A stretch of 64,000 nucleotides of DNA from the NCBI RefSeq assembly GCF_000816145.1, contig NZ_CP007141.1, positions 1,178,001 through 1,242,000 of the forward strand, read 5' to 3'. The DNA comes from Pseudothermotoga hypogea DSM 11164 = NBRC 106472 (GTDB lineage: Bacteria; Thermotogota; Thermotogae; Thermotogales; DSM-5069). A program made the position numbers and the translations under genes. Positions 17,748-25,801 of this stretch are shown piece by piece. A model generated the notes under the pieces. The model worked only from the letters and a program-made list of their open reading frames with translations, had not been told where the DNA came from and searched no databases. The stretch's first letter is position 1. The number at the start of each line of letters is the position of its first letter.

Positions 17748-18269
17748 TTAGCCCGGTACGTCTGACCAGTAGGTGGCGTAGAAGCCGAAAGGTATTCCGT
17801 CCCACCAGGTGATTCCAGCCATGGCCCTTTTACTGGCATTATCAATCGTTTGGGTGAAGACGTAACCATCGAAGCGTTGATCGTCAGACTTGTTGGTTGG
17901 TGTTCTGGCGAAATCGACCATGAAGACGATACGATGACCCAGGTTGGTGTTCTTTCCCGTGTAACCCGGGCCCGTCATTCCCACAACGTTGTCCTGAGGA
18001 TTCTTGAGGATCACGTACTCGAGGTCGTACCTGGTTCCACTCACCTCGATGTAACCCTTGCCACCTTTTAACAGCACCAATGTGCCTTCCCAACCATCCC
18101 AATAGATCTTCCAAGCAGAACCGTAGGGACCGATGAGCTGAGATTCCTTGATCGTCGTCGTCAACATGGGGATGAAGGGAATGTTCGGTTTGATTGGCTG
18201 AAGCTGTCCGATCTGAGCAAATATCAAACCACTGACCAAAATCACCAAAAACAAGATAGCCCGCTTCAT
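17748..18269 (-). CDS. Secreted hypothetical protein
   Basis: This 173-residue precursor has a signal peptide (MKRAILFLVILVSGLIFAQ). The mature part begins with a Pro-rich linker (PIKPNIPFIP) and continues as a beta-rich domain with many Gly and Trp residues (WKIYWDGWEGTLVLLKGGKG; GITWWDGIPFGFYATYW). I do not recognise the family. ATG 18269 is preferred to ATG 18275 because the AGGAGGG site is then seven bases away. It seems to be a single-gene unit. An extracytoplasmic binding or structural role is all that can be inferred. Confidence 0.7.
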   Translation of the reverse strand: MKRAILFLVILVSGLIFAQIGQLQPIKPNIPFIPMLTTTIKESQLIGPYGSAWKIYWDGWEGTLVLLKGGKGYIEVSGTRYDLEYVILKNPQDNVVGMTGPGYTGKNTNLGHRIVFMVDFARTPTNKSDDQRFDGYVFTQTIDNASKRAMAGITWWDGIPFGFYATYWSDVPG

Positions 18270-18337
18270 TTCCATCCCTCCTCGGATGAGATGATTCTAT
18301 TTTAAGGTGGGTTCATTAGAAAACCATTAGAATTAAA

Positions 18338-18985
18338 TCAAACCCTCAAGACCTTTTCTATTCTTCCGTCCCTGACCACCAGCATCGTTTTGTTTTCCAT
18401 CGGCTTGAAATTGTCGTTCATGGGCTCTGATGCCACAACGAATCCCAAGCTGTCGTCGTACCAGAGCGTGTAGTAATCTTCGTTTTGGCTGTAACCGCAG
18501 TACACTATGAGCTCATCATCGTTGACCATCAAGAAGTTCATACCCGTGTGTTTGTGGCTCTCTGCGACGTTGCGAATCCTTTCTGCGAGCTCTTCGTACG
18601 ACGAAAAATCTTTGATCTTCACGAAGTAAGAGAATGTGTCACTCTCGATCGAGACGAAAGGAATATCGTAGATCGTTCCGTTGTGGCAGAAGGCCTTGCC
18701 ATGGTTGTCTGTGAATGGGTGAAGCTGTATGAAACTCACAGGCAGATGTTCCGAAGCCTTCCTGGCATGCAAAATCCCAACCCTTGCCTTCAATGGGATG
18801 AGTTCTTCTTCGTAGACAGGCTTTGGCGAACGATAGTAGATCACAGCGTCATCGAAGAGAGCGTAGATGCCCCAGCCGTGGTTGTGTGGGGCGTTTTTTC
18901 CCATTTTCGCCATACGTTGTAGATGTTCGAAGAAGCCGTTGATTTCTTGGTTCGTTTCAAAACAGAAGCCCACCATCCTGCACAC
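18338..18985 (-). CDS. Class II glutamine amidotransferase (YafJ type)
   Basis: The 215-residue protein starts GTG-TGC, which places Cys2 at the mature N-terminus as the catalytic nucleophile once the initiator is removed. This supports the GTG start behind GAGGTGATC. NHGWGIYAL and ARVGILHARKASEH, then HPFTDNHGKAFCHNGTIYD, are the glutaminase motifs of the Ntn-hydrolase YafJ/EgtC-like group. These proteins release ammonia from glutamine or cleave gamma-glutamyl bonds; the acceptor is unknown. It is a single gene, preceded by the terminator of the redox operon. Confidence 0.88.
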   Translation of the reverse strand: MCRMVGFCFETNQEINGFFEHLQRMAKMGKNAPHNHGWGIYALFDDAVIYYRSPKPVYEEELIPLKARVGILHARKASEHLPVSFIQLHPFTDNHGKAFCHNGTIYDIPFVSIESDTFSYFVKIKDFSSYEELAERIRNVAESHKHTGMNFLMVNDDELIVYCGYSQNEDYYTLWYDDSLGFVVASEPMNDNFKPMENKTMLVVRDGRIEKVLRV

Positions 18986-19001
18986 GATTCGATCACCTCA
19001 G

Positions 19002-19035
19002 AAAAAATACTACCAGCCTCATCGGCCGGTAGTAT
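19002..19035 (-). terminator. Terminator of the ArsR-ferredoxin-HdrA-like operon
   Basis: Read on the minus strand, ATACTACC and GGTAGTAT form an 8-bp stem closed by an inner GCC/GGC pair and a 5-nt loop, followed directly by TTTTTT (complement of 19002-19007). This is a canonical intrinsic terminator placed just behind the gene that ends at 19063. Confidence 0.85.
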
Positions 19036-19062
19036 CATCTGCGCATTGATTGCTCCTGCAGA

Positions 19063-19419
19063 TCAGCCGTTCTGGATCATTTCCCTGATCGCTTGAATGG
19101 CTTGCTCTGTGGTCATGTTCCTTATGTCCACACCGAAATGTTTTGACCTGTCAAAACCACTCTGTTCGAAAGCATCACGAAACATCTTTTTCTGCATGTT
19201 CGGATCGCAACCTGCTACGTAGAGTTTTTCTATCTGTTCATCCTTGAGCAGTGTTGAGAGATACACATCTCCGTCTTCTGCACAGAGTTGTGGGTGTATC
19301 GCCACAAAGTCGACGAGTCTTTCTCTCCTCACGGTGTTGAGTATCTCGAATATGTTCATCTGTTGAAACGACGGGCACGTCCCCTGACAGACACAGAGCA
19401 ACAAACCCTTTTTACCCAT
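19063..19419 (-). CDS. Small HdrA-like iron-sulfur/thiol redox protein
   Basis: The 118-residue protein resembles the N-terminal region of heterodisulfide reductase subunit A and related electron-transfer proteins. It has a CVCQGTC start (C9, C11, C15), HPQLCAED (C46) and YVAGCDPNMQKKMFRDAFE (C71), the last echoing the AACSPRxHExxF motif. There is no FAD domain. Its ATG overlaps the end of the ferredoxin gene by eight bases, so the two are co-expressed and probably exchange electrons. It could carry a cysteine-bound cluster or act as a thiol relay; the partner enzyme is not in the window. Confidence 0.72.
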   Translation of the reverse strand: MGKKGLLLCVCQGTCPSFQQMNIFEILNTVRRERLVDFVAIHPQLCAEDGDVYLSTLLKDEQIEKLYVAGCDPNMQKKMFRDAFEQSGFDRSKHFGVDIRNMTTEQAIQAIREMIQNG

Positions 19420-19624
19420 GGATTCTCACCTCCGCCGAGTAGGTTATCGCACCGTAGTCACACAACTTTTGACAGCCTCTGCAGAATTCGACACATTCGA
19501 GTGGGTTGACGACGACGGGTTTGCCATCTTCAACTGCATAAACTCCGTGCGGGCAGAAGTTGGCACAGGTCAAACACCCATTGCACTTGCTGTAATCGAT
19601 TATCGGATACCAGTTCTTCGCCAT
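19412..19624 (-). CDS. 2[4Fe-4S] ferredoxin
   Basis: This 70-residue ferredoxin has one canonical cluster motif CNGCLTCANFC (C14, C17, C20, C24) and a second, less regular motif C44-x3-C48-x2-C51-x3-C55. It is cytoplasmic. It sits between an ArsR regulator (3-bp gap) and the HdrA-like protein (8-bp overlap), forming a compact redox operon. It probably passes low-potential electrons to or from its neighbour. Confidence 0.9.
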   Translation of the reverse strand: MAKNWYPIIDYSKCNGCLTCANFCPHGVYAVEDGKPVVVNPLECVEFCRGCQKLCDYGAITYSAEVRIHG

Positions 19625-19627
19625 CTA

Positions 19628-19903
19628 CTACACCTCCTCAGTTTTTTCCGCTATCTGCTCGGCCAGTTCGATGAGCTCCATCACGCGAGGATCTTTCAGA
19701 ATCACCCTCTTCCTCTGTCCTTCTCTTCTCAACTCCACAATTCCCACGTTTTCTAAAAGCGATATGTGTCTCGATAGCGTTGTCTTGTCTATGTGGTTCA
19801 AAGCTTCAAGCTCGCACATGCACACATCCTGTTCGGCGATCTGTTTCAATATCTCGATCCTCCATTTGCAGGCAAGAGCTTTGAACAATTTTTCGACCCT
19901 CAT
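19628..19903 (-). CDS. ArsR family regulator with CxC sensor motif
   Basis: The 91-residue winged-helix repressor begins MRVEKLFKALACKWRIEILK and has the ArsR recognition region DKTTLSRHISLLENVGIVELRREG. DVCMCELE (C28, C30) lies in the position of the metal/thiol-sensing ELCVCDL motif of ArsR/SmtB proteins, so a metal ion or thiol redox state is a plausible signal. It is first in the operon with ferredoxin and the HdrA-like protein. An inverted repeat over its -10 box suggests autoregulation. Confidence 0.88.
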   Translation of the reverse strand: MRVEKLFKALACKWRIEILKQIAEQDVCMCELEALNHIDKTTLSRHISLLENVGIVELRREGQRKRVILKDPRVMELIELAEQIAEKTEEV

Positions 19904-19922
19904 CGATTACCTCCTTTCACTA

Positions 19923-19938
19923 TTGTACAATTATACAA
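19923..19938. promoter_or_regulatory. ArsR operator overlapping the -10 box
   Basis: TTGTACAATTATACAA is a near-perfect 16-bp palindrome (14 of 16 positions symmetrical). It contains the minus-strand -10 TATAAT (19935-19930), 27 bp upstream of the arsR-like start. A dimeric ArsR protein bound here would block transcription. The -35 region is weak. Confidence 0.62.
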
Positions 19939-20015
19939 CAATTCTTTTGACAGTCCCCGTGGTCGAACTATTAATCCTTCCTTAAGTCCCCAGGACAAGT
20001 GAAGATCTCGAAGTT

Positions 20016-20786
20016 TCAGTCTGCCGTGAATCTGGCGAGCAATCTGTCTGGCAGCAGTTTCTTCGCAGTGAAACTGATCAACTTGTTCTTGAATGCGGGT
20101 ACGTAGACGGGTTTTTTCTTTTCGAACGCCTCGATCGCACCGAGTGCGACTTGTTTCGGATCCATGAGCTTGCCAAAGGTACGAAAGCTTTGATCTTTGA
20201 ACGCACGTTCGAAGAATCTTGTTCGAGTCGGCCCGGGAGCAACGCACAACACGTGGACGTTGTACTTTCTGAGTTCTGCCCACAGCGCCAAAGAGAGATT
20301 GTACACGTAAGCTTTCGTGGCACCGTAAGCGTTGAAGTAAGCGAGCGGCATGTACCCAGCGATGGAAGAAACGTTTATTATGCCTCCGCGACGTCTTTGA
20401 ACCATCTGTTTTGCGAAGTGATGGCTCAACACAGTGAGCGCTTTAACGTTGACCTCGATCATGCTTTCCATCTCTTTCAGATCGAGCTTCACGAACTCAC
20501 CATAAAGGCCAAAACCTGCGTTGTTCACCAGAAGATCTATTTCGAAATTTGAAACTTCGTCGATGAAACGTTCCACTTCCTGCGGTGAGGATAGATCTAC
20601 CACGAAGGTGTGGATCTCTGTCTTGAATTCTTCTTTGACCTCGTCTGCCAACTGCTTGAGTCTTTCTTCATTTCTGCCTGTTGCTATAACGTTCAATCCC
20701 TTTCTGGAAAGTTCCAGAACGAACTCTCTGCCAATCCCGGAGGATCCTCCCGTCACGATCGCCCATTTGAAATCTTTCAAGTTCAT
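20016..20786 (-). CDS. Short-chain dehydrogenase/reductase (SDR, DltE/YqjQ-like)
   Basis: The 256-residue protein has all classical SDR landmarks: TGGSSGIG at 12-19 for NAD(P) binding, NNAG at 88-91, catalytic Ser at 140-141 and Y154-x3-K158. Arg28/38-type residues near the first turn suggest NADPH preference, but this is weak. The start at ATG 20786 sits one codon after a GTG; both lie close to GGGGAG. It appears to be a single gene, divergent from the flavoenzyme operon. Substrate unknown. Confidence 0.9.
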   Translation of the reverse strand: MNLKDFKWAIVTGGSSGIGREFVLELSRKGLNVIATGRNEERLKQLADEVKEEFKTEIHTFVVDLSSPQEVERFIDEVSNFEIDLLVNNAGFGLYGEFVKLDLKEMESMIEVNVKALTVLSHHFAKQMVQRRRGGIINVSSIAGYMPLAYFNAYGATKAYVYNLSLALWAELRKYNVHVLCVAPGPTRTRFFERAFKDQSFRTFGKLMDPKQVALGAIEAFEKKKPVYVPAFKNKLISFTAKKLLPDRLLARFTAD

Positions 20787-20863
20787 CACTCCCCAGCCTG
20801 TGTCACTAAAATTCTACCGAATTCTTCAGCTCAAGATTCTCGATCTCATGTAGCTGCTTTCAC

Positions 20864-20892
20864 TTGACATGTGGTCTGCATGGTGCTATAGT
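20864..20892 (+). promoter_or_regulatory. Promoter of the flavoenzyme/TAXI-TRAP operon
   Basis: TTGACA (20864-20869), an exact 17-bp spacer and TATAGT (20887-20892) lie about 58 bp upstream of the GTG start at 20951. This is a strong sigma-70-type match. Confidence 0.8.
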
Positions 20893-20950
20893 AATAAAAA
20901 CATCGATTCACATTCGTTTCCGCTGACCTTCCAAGGTGGGGTGTCGACGA

Positions 20951-22153
20951 GTGCCATTCTATGACGTCGTCGTCATCGGCGGTGGCATAATAGGACTTTC
21001 AACGGCTTTTCAGCTCGCTCAGAGGAAAAAGAAAGTTCTGGTCTTGGAACAATCCGACGTCGGCTCTGGCACTTCTGGTGCGTGTGATCACATGATTTTA
21101 CTCCAGTCGAAACTTCCGGGTCTGCCTTTGAAGATGGCCTTGCTGAGTCTTGAGATGTACAAAGCCTGGCAGAGAGACCTTGGTGAGGATCTGTGGTTCG
21201 AAACGCGCGGTGGAATGATCCTCGTGGACAAAGAGGAACATCTTCCATTCATGGAGCGTTTCGTCGCTGAGCAAGAATCTATAGGTTTGAACGTCACGAT
21301 GCTCGATAAAAAGCAGATCAGGAAAAAACAACCCTTCGTGAGCGAGCGCGTCTTGGCGTCCACCCACTGTCCGGACGATTCTCAGATCGATCCTTTCTGT
21401 GTTCTGAAGGCTCTTTTGAACGCGGGAGCACGTTTTGGAATGGAGTTGAAGAAATTTTCCAAAGTCGTGGCTTTGGAAAGATCTTCGGATCATTGGCGTG
21501 TGAGGGTTCAGAATGAAAACGAGTACGAAGCTCAAGTCGTGGTTTGTGCAGCTGGTGTGTGGTCCAGAGAGGTTTGCAAGATGGTGGGACTTGAACTACC
21601 CATCAGACCGAAGCGAGGGCAGATCCTCGTCACCGAGCCGATCGAACCGATCGGAGAAACGAACGTCTGGGATTCTGACTACATAATCGCCAAGCACGTG
21701 TCCCACATGCAAAAGGATGAGACCGCCAGAAGGCTTGGCCTCGGTTTTGCGATGTCGAAGACTCATCCGGGTAACTATTTGGTGGGAAGCACGAGAGAGT
21801 ACGTGGGTTTCGACAAGTCGACGAGCTTGGAAGCTTTCATTGCGATCGCGAAGCGACTGGTCGAGCTGTTTCCCATCTTCAAAAACGTTCGTATCATAAG
21901 AACCTTCGCTGGCTTGAGACCGGCGTGTGAAGATGGAAAGTATGTCATAGGAGAAGATCCAGAGAATCCAGGTTTCTTCGTTGCGACCGGACACGAAGGT
22001 GATGGCATCGCGCTCGCTCCGATCACGGGTGCTTTGATGACACAACTGATCTGCGGAGAGAAAACTTCTCTTGCAATCGACGAACTGAGCCCTGCGAGAT
22101 TCCGCAGTTCCAAGAAGCAAGAGCAATCAACTGTTGAAAGGGGGAGGTTCTGA
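20951..22153 (+). CDS. FAD-dependent amine/amino-acid dehydrogenase, DAO family (HcnC/PRODH-beta-like)
   Basis: The 400-residue flavoprotein opens with the dinucleotide-binding motif VVVIGGGIIG (6-15), and has VVCAAGVWSREV mid-protein and TGHEGDGIALAPITG at the FAD-binding C-terminus. It belongs with D-amino acid dehydrogenases, HcnC and the beta subunit of archaeal-type proline dehydrogenases. I prefer GTG 20951 to the GTG at 20936 because AAGGTGG is then well placed and the protein starts directly before the FAD motif. The operon also encodes a TAXI-TRAP importer, a racemase-like protein, an HcnA/B-like flavo-iron-sulfur protein and a BFD ferredoxin. It probably is the catalytic subunit that oxidises the imported amino acid. 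Confidence 0.88.
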   Translation: MPFYDVVVIGGGIIGLSTAFQLAQRKKKVLVLEQSDVGSGTSGACDHMILLQSKLPGLPLKMALLSLEMYKAWQRDLGEDLWFETRGGMILVDKEEHLPFMERFVAEQESIGLNVTMLDKKQIRKKQPFVSERVLASTHCPDDSQIDPFCVLKALLNAGARFGMELKKFSKVVALERSSDHWRVRVQNENEYEAQVVVCAAGVWSREVCKMVGLELPIRPKRGQILVTEPIEPIGETNVWDSDYIIAKHVSHMQKDETARRLGLGFAMSKTHPGNYLVGSTREYVGFDKSTSLEAFIAIAKRLVELFPIFKNVRIIRTFAGLRPACEDGKYVIGEDPENPGFFVATGHEGDGIALAPITGALMTQLICGEKTSLAIDELSPARFRSSKKQEQSTVERGRF

Positions 22154-23157
22154 TGAGGTTGTCACGGATCGCAGTGGTGGTCCTTCTGGTGCTCAGTCTC
22201 GGTACTGTTCTGGCTCAGGAGCTCAAACCCATAACACTGACCTGGATCGCTGGTGGTGTTGGAGGAGGCTGGTACGCTCAAGCGGGTGCCATCGCGGCGC
22301 TGATAAACGCTAAGGAGCCGAAGATATCCATCAAGGTCATACCCGGCGGAGGCGTCGTCAATCCCGTGCGTGTCTCGATGGGCGAGGCGGACCTCGGTTG
22401 GGGCATCACGTTCGTCGACAAGATGGCGCTCGAAGGTGCCGCACCGCTCTATGAGAAACCGAACCCGAAGGTCAGATCGATCGGAGGTTACTTCGGTTAT
22501 TATCAGATCCACTTCGTGGCGGATGCGGCAAAGGGATTGAGCACCGTACAAGAACTCGTCGACCTGATAAAAGCGAAAAAGGCCGTGAGGATCGCCATCC
22601 CAATGAAAGGAACATCAGACTTGCCCATCGTGGAGGAAATACTGCGCTTCTACGGAGTCACGCTGGATGACATCAAGAAGGCTGGTGGAGAATACTTCCA
22701 CGCGGTGTACGCGGACATGATAAGTCTCTACAAAGACCGCCATGTCGATTTCGTCATCACACATCTCTCCATTCCTGCAGCAGCGGTGACCGAGATGTTC
22801 TCCTCCAGAAAGTCCGTCCTCTTGGCCGTCTCGGATGAATGCATCGACCACATGCACAACAAGTTTGGAACGGTCGGCAGAGAAACCGGTTTGTGCCTCA
22901 TACCTGCGAACACGTATCCGGGCTTCGACAAGGACGTTCCTGCAGTCACAACTGCTGGTGAACTGCTGGTGAACGCGGATGTTCCTGAGATTGTTGTGTA
23001 CACGATAACGAAGATTCTCTGTGAAAACCTCGAGGAACTATACCAAGCGCACCCAGCGAACAAGACCTTCGTTCCTGAAGTCGCATGGCAACACGTGGCT
23101 GTTCCTCTGCACCCCGGAGCGGAGAGGTACTACAGGGAAAAAGGTTACATGAAATGA
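22153..23157 (+). CDS. TAXI family TRAP transporter solute-binding protein
   Basis: The 334-residue precursor has a signal peptide (MRLSRIAVVVLLVLSLGTVLAQ) and the TAXI-family opening ITLTWIAGGVGGGWYAQAGA. An IPGGGVVNPVRVSMGEADLGW stretch follows, matching ligand-binding TAXI proteins. Its ATG shares one base with the stop of the flavoenzyme gene (TGATG). TAXI proteins deliver carboxylates such as amino acids or dicarboxylates to the fused membrane subunit encoded next. Specificity is not readable here. Confidence 0.93.
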   Translation: MRLSRIAVVVLLVLSLGTVLAQELKPITLTWIAGGVGGGWYAQAGAIAALINAKEPKISIKVIPGGGVVNPVRVSMGEADLGWGITFVDKMALEGAAPLYEKPNPKVRSIGGYFGYYQIHFVADAAKGLSTVQELVDLIKAKKAVRIAIPMKGTSDLPIVEEILRFYGVTLDDIKKAGGEYFHAVYADMISLYKDRHVDFVITHLSIPAAAVTEMFSSRKSVLLAVSDECIDHMHNKFGTVGRETGLCLIPANTYPGFDKDVPAVTTAGELLVNADVPEIVVYTITKILCENLEELYQAHPANKTFVPEVAWQHVAVPLHPGAERYYREKGYMK

Positions 23158-23172
23158 CGAGGAGATAGGGAC

Positions 23173-25065
23173 ATGCGTCAACTCAAAGGATGGCAAAGAT
23201 GGATCCTGGGTGGCTGGCTCGTCGCCGCCACCCTGTTTCATCTGTACACCGCGACCGTGGGTATACTGCAACCGAGACTTCAGAGGGGCATGCATTTGTT
23301 GTTTCTTTTACCTGCAGCGTTTCTTCTTTTTCCGGCCACCAAGAAGTCTCCCAAAGACAGATTCACCATTTTCGACGTCGTGTTAGCCGTACTCGCAGTG
23401 GTTCCTCCCATCTATCTCATGCTGAACAATGACATGCTCAACATGCGCTTTGAGTTCATCGACCCTGTGACTTCAATTCAGATCGTTCTTGGACTGATCA
23501 ACATAGTTTTGATCCTCGAAGCGATAAGGCGCGCGGTCGCACCAGCGATGGCCATTCTGATCTTAGGTGTGATAGGTTATCTCTACATAGCACCCTTTTT
23601 ACCTGGGGTCTTTTACAACAAGCCTGTGAGATTACCTCGGTTGGTTGAGATGTTTTATTTGCTGACCGATTCGGGAATCTACGGTAGCATAACGGGCATC
23701 TCTGCCACCATCGTCGCATTGTTCGTGATCTTCGGAGCGTTCTTCGAGCAGACGAAGGTTGGCGATTATTTGCTCAGGATAGCGTCGAAATTGACGGGTG
23801 CATCACCTGGTGGACCGGCGAAGATCGGAGTTTTAGCCAGCGCCCTGTTCGGAACGATAAGTGGAACGGCCGCGAGCAACGTCTATGCGACGGGTTCCTT
23901 CACCATCCCGATGGGCATTAGGTTGGGTTACAAACCCGAGTTCTCAGCCGCCGTTGAGGCGGTGGCCTCGACGGGTGGTATCTTCGTTCCACCGGTGATG
24001 GGAGCTGCTGCGTTCGTGATGTCTGAGATCACGAACGTACCGTATTTGGAGATATGTTTCAGAGCCATACTTGGAGCTGTGTTCTACTACCTCGCGCTCG
24101 GTTTGACTGTGCACTTGGTGGCCCTCAGGGACAATCTGAGAGGTTTACCCCCAGAGGAGATGCCCAAGTGGCGTGAGATCGTGAGAGATTCCTATCTGTT
24201 GTTGCCTGTGGTGGTTTTGGTTTATTTCCTCGTCAAGGGTTTCTCACCCTTTTCGGCAGCGTACTACGCCATCTGGACCGCCTTCGCTCTGAGTTTCTTC
24301 AGGAAAGATACGATTATGACACCGAAGAGACTCGTCATCACCTTTGAGAAGGGTGCACGCAACATGATCGCGGTCGCTCTGGCCTGTGCGGGTGCGGGAA
24401 TAGTGGTGAGTGTTTTCACCAACACCGGGCTTGGTCTGGGCATAGCTTCGGCGATCACGAGTCTTTCCGGTGGAAGATTACTGCCTGCGCTGGTCTTGCT
24501 GATGGGCGTTTGTTTGATTCTGGGCATGGGTTTGCCAACCACACCGGCCTACGTGATCGCGGCCTCCATCGCGGGATTGGCGCTCACGAAAATGGGGGTG
24601 GACGTGCTCGCAGCGCATTTGTTCGTCCTTTATTTTGCGCTGCTTTCCGAAGTGACACCGCCTGTCTGTATAGCGTCCTACTGTGCCGCTTCGATCGCGA
24701 AAACGAATCCCATGAGGGTTGGATTCATCAGTTGGAGACTGTCGCTGACCGGTTACATAGCAGGTTATCTGTTCATCTACAACAAGGCCATACTCCTGAA
24801 AGGATCGATCATGGAAGTGATCTCAGTGTCAATCTTGATGACAGGTGTCAGTTACTTCCTGGCTGTGGTGAATTCTGGTTACTTCCACAGGCCCGTCAGT
24901 TCGCTTGGCAGGTTCCTGAGCGCAATCGTGGTCGTGTTCTTGATCATTTCGGCTGCCTGGGCGAAGATGCCGAGGAATATCATTGCCGCCGTTACTTTCG
25001 TAGTCTTGGTCTATTTGTTGATCAAAGCGAAGAGGTCCGAAAAGAGTTTGGAGAGTCAACGATGA
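23173..25065 (+). CDS. Fused TRAP transporter membrane protein (4TM/12TM)
   Basis: The 630-residue protein has about 16-18 hydrophobic segments, which combines the small (DctQ-like) and large (DctM-like) TRAP subunits in one chain. This is the usual form paired with TAXI binding proteins. Characteristic stretches are LFGTISGTAASNVYATGSF, STGGIFVPPVMGAAAF and ILGMGLPTTPAYVIAASIAG. Transport would be driven by a sodium or proton gradient. The start at ATG 23173 follows GACGAGGAGATAGGGAC. Confidence 0.95.
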   Translation: MRQLKGWQRWILGGWLVAATLFHLYTATVGILQPRLQRGMHLLFLLPAAFLLFPATKKSPKDRFTIFDVVLAVLAVVPPIYLMLNNDMLNMRFEFIDPVTSIQIVLGLINIVLILEAIRRAVAPAMAILILGVIGYLYIAPFLPGVFYNKPVRLPRLVEMFYLLTDSGIYGSITGISATIVALFVIFGAFFEQTKVGDYLLRIASKLTGASPGGPAKIGVLASALFGTISGTAASNVYATGSFTIPMGIRLGYKPEFSAAVEAVASTGGIFVPPVMGAAAFVMSEITNVPYLEICFRAILGAVFYYLALGLTVHLVALRDNLRGLPPEEMPKWREIVRDSYLLLPVVVLVYFLVKGFSPFSAAYYAIWTAFALSFFRKDTIMTPKRLVITFEKGARNMIAVALACAGAGIVVSVFTNTGLGLGIASAITSLSGGRLLPALVLLMGVCLILGMGLPTTPAYVIAASIAGLALTKMGVDVLAAHLFVLYFALLSEVTPPVCIASYCAASIAKTNPMRVGFISWRLSLTGYIAGYLFIYNKAILLKGSIMEVISVSILMTGVSYFLAVVNSGYFHRPVSSLGRFLSAIVVVFLIISAAWAKMPRNIIAAVTFVVLVYLLIKAKRSEKSLESQR

Positions 25066-25793
25066 TCGTTCAAGGTGGAAAGACCCTCTACGGCTTCACC
25101 TTGGGAGTGATAACACTACACACGCACTTTCCCAGAATTGTGGGAGACGTTGGGAACGCCAGAACCTGGAATTTTCCCGTGCTGTACAAAGTTTTGGAAG
25201 GTTTGAATCCCAGAGCGATCATAGGGAAAGAAAAGAACTGTGTTGAGGAAGTCTTGAACGCTGCGAGAGAGCTGGAAGCTGCGGGTGTGAAGGTGATAAC
25301 CACAAGTTGTGGATTTTTGGCCGTGTTGCAGGAAGAGCTCGCTCGTGCGGTGAGCGTGCCAGTGGTAACATCCTCTTTGCTGTTGGTCCCCTTAGTTCAC
25401 AGAATCTGCGGTATGAAGCCGGTGGGAATATTGACGGCGAATTCTCAGGCGCTTTCTCAGTCACACCTTTTACCTGTGGGAGCAGTTGAAGCTTTCGTCG
25501 AGATCGTTGGTCTTGAGAACACGAACTTCGGCAGAGTTTTGCTGAACGATGAATGGTGTATAGACTTTGAAGAGGCGCGGACCGAAGTTGTTGATGCCGC
25601 GAAGAAGCTCGTTGAAAAACGATCTGATCTTGGTTGTATCGTGCTTGAGTGTACGAACCTGCCACCCTTCGCCGCTGATGTGCAGAGAGTGACGAACTTG
25701 CCAGTCTTCGATCTGACGGATCTTGTGAACATGGTGTGCTTTGCCGTTGAGAAAGGTGGGACTTTTCCTTGGAAAGGTGCAACGATGGAGTGA
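25062..25793 (+). CDS. Aspartate/glutamate racemase superfamily protein
   Basis: This 243-residue protein has the two catalytic cysteines of the Asp/Glu/hydantoin racemase fold: TTSCGF (C83) and LECTN (C197). LLLVPLVHRI and GILTANSQALS flank the active site. Enzymes of this fold interconvert L- and D-acids by a two-base mechanism. Its ATG overlaps the TRAP stop (ATGA); longer readings reaching back to 24510 lie inside the transporter gene. In this operon it could convert an imported L-acid to the D-form needed by the DAO-type dehydrogenase, or the reverse. Confidence 0.85.
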   Translation: MIVQGGKTLYGFTLGVITLHTHFPRIVGDVGNARTWNFPVLYKVLEGLNPRAIIGKEKNCVEEVLNAARELEAAGVKVITTSCGFLAVLQEELARAVSVPVVTSSLLLVPLVHRICGMKPVGILTANSQALSQSHLLPVGAVEAFVEIVGLENTNFGRVLLNDEWCIDFEEARTEVVDAAKKLVEKRSDLGCIVLECTNLPPFAADVQRVTNLPVFDLTDLVNMVCFAVEKGGTFPWKGATME

Positions 25794-25801
25794 GAAAAGC
25801 A

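Noticed and set aside
24510-25061. Long N-terminal extension of the racemase-like gene.
   Set aside because: It overlaps the TRAP transporter gene completely in another frame; the ATG at 25062 with ATGA overlap explains the real start.
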